From contig CAZNWE010000006.1 in NCBI GenBank assembly GCA_964576715.1, positions 1-64,000 on the forward strand: a stretch of DNA of 64,000 bases, read 5' to 3'. The notes under the pieces were generated by a model, which saw only the letters and a list, made by a program, of their open reading frames with translations, was not told the DNA's origin and did no database searches. The translations under genes were made by a program, and so were the position numbers. Positions 62,181-64,000 of the stretch are shown here, one piece after another. The stretch's first letter is position 1. Every line of letters starts with the position of its first letter. This stretch comes from SLRI01 sp964576715 (lineage in GTDB: Bacteria > Pseudomonadota > Alphaproteobacteria > Geminicoccales > Geminicoccaceae).

Positions 62181-62741
62181 CGACGCGGCATCCGCCTCCG
62201 GAGCGCTGGCTTCGGCTGGCTGCCGCTGGAAGAAGATGTAGACCTCGCCGAGCTTGAACCCCCACTTCGAGACCGTCGTGCGGTTGATCATCACGTCGTC
62301 GTCCTGCAGCAGCATCCAGTCGTCGAAGGTCACCCGCCAGGTCCGGTCGCCAACCGCGAGGTCGAAGTCATAGCCCCAGCGCATGGCCTTGCCGCGCCGC
62401 TCGCCAGTTGCCGTGCCGATGATGTCGTCGGCCTCGCCCTCGTAGCGACCGTCACCCAGATGCGAAATCCGCCAGACCCGCTGGTCGATCTCGCCGTCGG
62501 CATAGACGAAATTTTCGTCGAGGACGAGCACGTCGCCGTCCATGTACCCATGGATGTCGACGACGAACTCGCGCCGCACCGTACCGAAACGGTCCTGGAA
62601 AAAACCCCACGCCTTCGTTCGTCCGAGGAAGTACTCCTCTGGCACGAACCCCGGCCCGGTACCGGCGAAATCTTCGATCTTCATGGCAGAACAACCCGTT
62701 ATGACTAACAGGGTTACGGCGAGGACGAAGCGGCGGATCAT
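62127..62741 (-). CDS. DUF3833-family lipoprotein
   Basis: 204 aa. Signal peptide with lipobox (RRFVLAVTLLVITGC, Cys at about residue 17), so it is a lipoprotein. The mature domain fits DUF3833: FVPEEYFLGRTKAWGFFQDRFG, REFVVDIHGYMDGDVLVLDENFVYADGE, RVWRISHLGDGRYEGEADDI and MRWGYDFDLAVGDRTWRVTFDDWM. The family accompanies CFA-like and MFS genes (RSP1088 in Rhodobacter). Just downstream of the MFS gene (4 bp) on the same strand. The C-terminal 25 residues are low-complexity and overlap the convergent gene. Confidence 0.88.
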   Translation of the reverse strand: MIRRFVLAVTLLVITGCSAMKIEDFAGTGPGFVPEEYFLGRTKAWGFFQDRFGTVRREFVVDIHGYMDGDVLVLDENFVYADGEIDQRVWRISHLGDGRYEGEADDIIGTATGERRGKAMRWGYDFDLAVGDRTWRVTFDDWMLLQDDDVMINRTTVSKWGFKLGEVYIFFQRQPAEASAPEADAASSNRGSQAPTQPAQEAAE

Positions 62742-62745
62742 CACG

Positions 62746-64000
62746 TCAGAGTGTTCCTTCAGCGGCGGCGAGCTTTTTCCGCAGCTCACCATGGCGCACA
62801 GCATCGATTTCGAAATTCCAGACGAGGCCGATCGAGGCGAGCTTCATCACCAAGGGCAACAGGGCATAGAGAATGGACAGCGCCAGCAGCGACGGCGGCT
62901 CGTTCAGCGGCGCATCGGCGACGAAGCCGACGAGTTCGAGGGCGATGAACGCGATCCCGACGGCGAGCGCGAAGGAGAGCTTGGTCGCCATGCTCCAGAG
63001 CGCGAAATAGAAGCCGGCACGCTTGTTGCCCGTCAACACGCTGTCTGCATCGACGACGTCGGCCTGCATCGCCGTCGGCAGGGCGAGATCGGCGCCGAGG
63101 CTGACGCCGCTCAACAAACAGATGAGCGCGAACCACCAGAGATCACCCGAACCGAGGAACGGCACGAAGGCGAAAACCAGACAGACCCAAAGCATCGAGA
63201 CCGACCAGGTTCGATGCTTGCCCAGCGAGGCACTGACCTTGAGCCAGAACGGGATCGCCACGAGGCCGCTGGCAAAGTAGAGCAGCAGCAACGGCCCGCC
63301 GGCATCGGGCGCGGCGATCACGTGCTGGACGAACAGCAGGAACAGCGTCGCCGGGAGCCCATTCGCCACACCGTTCAAGAGATAGGCGAAGATCAGCTGA
63401 CGAAACGGCTTGTTGGCGAGCGCGGTCTGCACCCCGCGGATGAACGGCATGGCCTGAGCTTCGGCGTAGGGACGCTCCCTGATGCGGGCAAAGAGGATCA
63501 GCGTCGCGATCGGCAGGGCAATGGCCATCATCCAGAAGATCGAGGCCATCGTCGCCCGGCTACCGGGATCGGTGCCGATGATCGTCGGCAAGGCCGCCGC
63601 CACCGACACCCCGAGGATGACGAAGCACTCCCGCGCCCCGAAGATCCGCGAGCGTTCGTCATAATCGGTCGAAAGCTCCGCCCCCCAGGCGCTGTAGGCC
63701 AGGAGGATCATGGTCCAAGCCAGATAGGCCAGGCTCGCCCAAACGAAGAGATAGAGACCGCCGGCATCGTCCGGCGGCAAGAACAACCGCCAGCTGGCGA
63801 ACAGCAAGAGCGGCAAGGCCGCCAGGACCCAGGGTCGCCGCCGGCCGAAGCGGGTGCTGGTGCGATCGCCCAGGGTGCCGATGACCGGATCGGTCACCAC
63901 ATCGATCACCCGGGCGACCAAAAGGATGGCCCCGACCACGCCGAGATCGAGACCGAGCTCGCGCACATAGAAGGTCGGCAGGTAGACGTAAAACGGCAGG
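62746..64000 (-). CDS. MFS (GPH cation symporter-like) transporter, 5' end outside window
   Basis: At least 417 codons are visible, and the reading frame continues beyond the right edge (LPFYVYLPTFYVRELGLDLG is readable upstream of the internal Met at 63966). Twelve-helix transporter: DRTSTRFGRRRPWVLAALPLLLF is the characteristic loop of the glycoside-pentoside-hexuronide/MFS_2 group, and GARECFVILGVSVAAALPTIIG and GNKRAGFYFALWSMATKLSFALAVGI are typical of the singlet-oxygen-cluster MFS protein (RSP1089-like). Substrate unknown; a lipid-related compound is a guess. It precedes the DUF3833 gene by 4 bp. Confidence 0.88.
   Translation of the reverse strand, partial: LPFYVYLPTFYVRELGLDLGVVGAILLVARVIDVVTDPVIGTLGDRTSTRFGRRRPWVLAALPLLLFASWRLFLPPDDAGGLYLFVWASLAYLAWTMILLAYSAWGAELSTDYDERSRIFGARECFVILGVSVAAALPTIIGTDPGSRATMASIFWMMAIALPIATLILFARIRERPYAEAQAMPFIRGVQTALANKPFRQLIFAYLLNGVANGLPATLFLLFVQHVIAAPDAGGPLLLLYFASGLVAIPFWLKVSASLGKHRTWSVSMLWVCLVFAFVPFLGSGDLWWFALICLLSGVSLGADLALPTAMQADVVDADSVLTGNKRAGFYFALWSMATKLSFALAVGIAFIALELVGFVADAPLNEPPSLLALSILYALLPLVMKLASIGLVWNFEIDAVRHGELRKKLAAAEGTL

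Overview
The window is about 64 kb of GC-rich DNA with dense, mostly short-gap gene packing. The gene content is that of an alphaproteobacterium, most likely Rhodospirillales or Geminicoccales-like. Pointers are the xerD-(46-aa protein)-aroK-aroB neighbourhood, the UDG-transglycosylase-moaB block, an S9 with an N-terminal extension, mcl1-type malyl-CoA lyase, many class III CoA-transferases, and an iron-sulfur photolyase cluster. A 100-N gap with identical 55-bp flanks shows this is a scaffolded draft or metagenome-derived assembly. The species call is inference; the class is well supported.

Layout. 1-2.2 kb: end of a Yej-type peptide ABC importer. 2.3-3.4 kb: unknown coiled-coil membrane protein. 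3.7-11.4 kb: acyl-CoA and hydroxyacid catabolism (two dehydrogenases, an acyl-CoA dehydrogenase, two paralogous CoA-transferases) around a class III cyclase-TPR protein. 11.5-12.4 kb: an orphan of unusual composition. 12.5-17.8 kb: a minus-strand Pot-type ABC importer operon plus a deacetylase, containing the assembly gap. 18-20.4 kb: a relic zone with a frameshifted nnrU gene, tRNA-Lys, YtoQ, tRNA-Gly and an IS5-type transposase tail. 20.4-22.2 kb: ParA-like ATPase and bactofilin. 22.5-27.4 kb: AraC regulator with divergent methyltransferase, MetY, SMP-30 hydrolase, RecX. 27.5-30.6 kb: polar amino-acid ABC importer. 30.7-35.1 kb: DUF3611 protein, prolyl-tRNA editing protein, and a flavin disulfide reductase with two VTT (TVP38/TMEM64) membrane proteins.

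35.1-43.4 kb: accA, malyl-CoA lyase, xerD, the shikimate genes aroK-aroB, FadL-type porin, aquaporin Z, moaB. 43.4-50.2 kb: lytic transglycosylase, family 4 UDG, TPR lipoprotein, ispE, SAM hydrolase, tRNA-Gln. 50.4-52.8 kb: MFS exporter and rplM-rpsI. 53-57.7 kb: a LysM-FecR envelope protein followed by a CHASE2-PAS-GGDEF-EAL c-di-GMP enzyme. 57.8-58.7 kb: ribokinase. 58.7-64 kb: a photolyase-centred cluster (DUF6134, FeS photolyase, SDR, NTF2-like, DUF3833 lipoprotein, MFS carrier) that resembles the singlet-oxygen (RpoE-ChrR) regulon of other alphaproteobacteria. It runs off the right edge.

No CRISPR array, prophage, secretion system or toxin-antitoxin module was seen. The most interesting parts are the photolyase/SDR/DUF3833/MFS cluster with a candidate ECF promoter, the FecR-CHASE2 signalling pair, the SDR that has lost its catalytic Tyr and Lys, the reductase-VTT operon, and the orphan membrane proteins. 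No clearly unprecedented system was identified.
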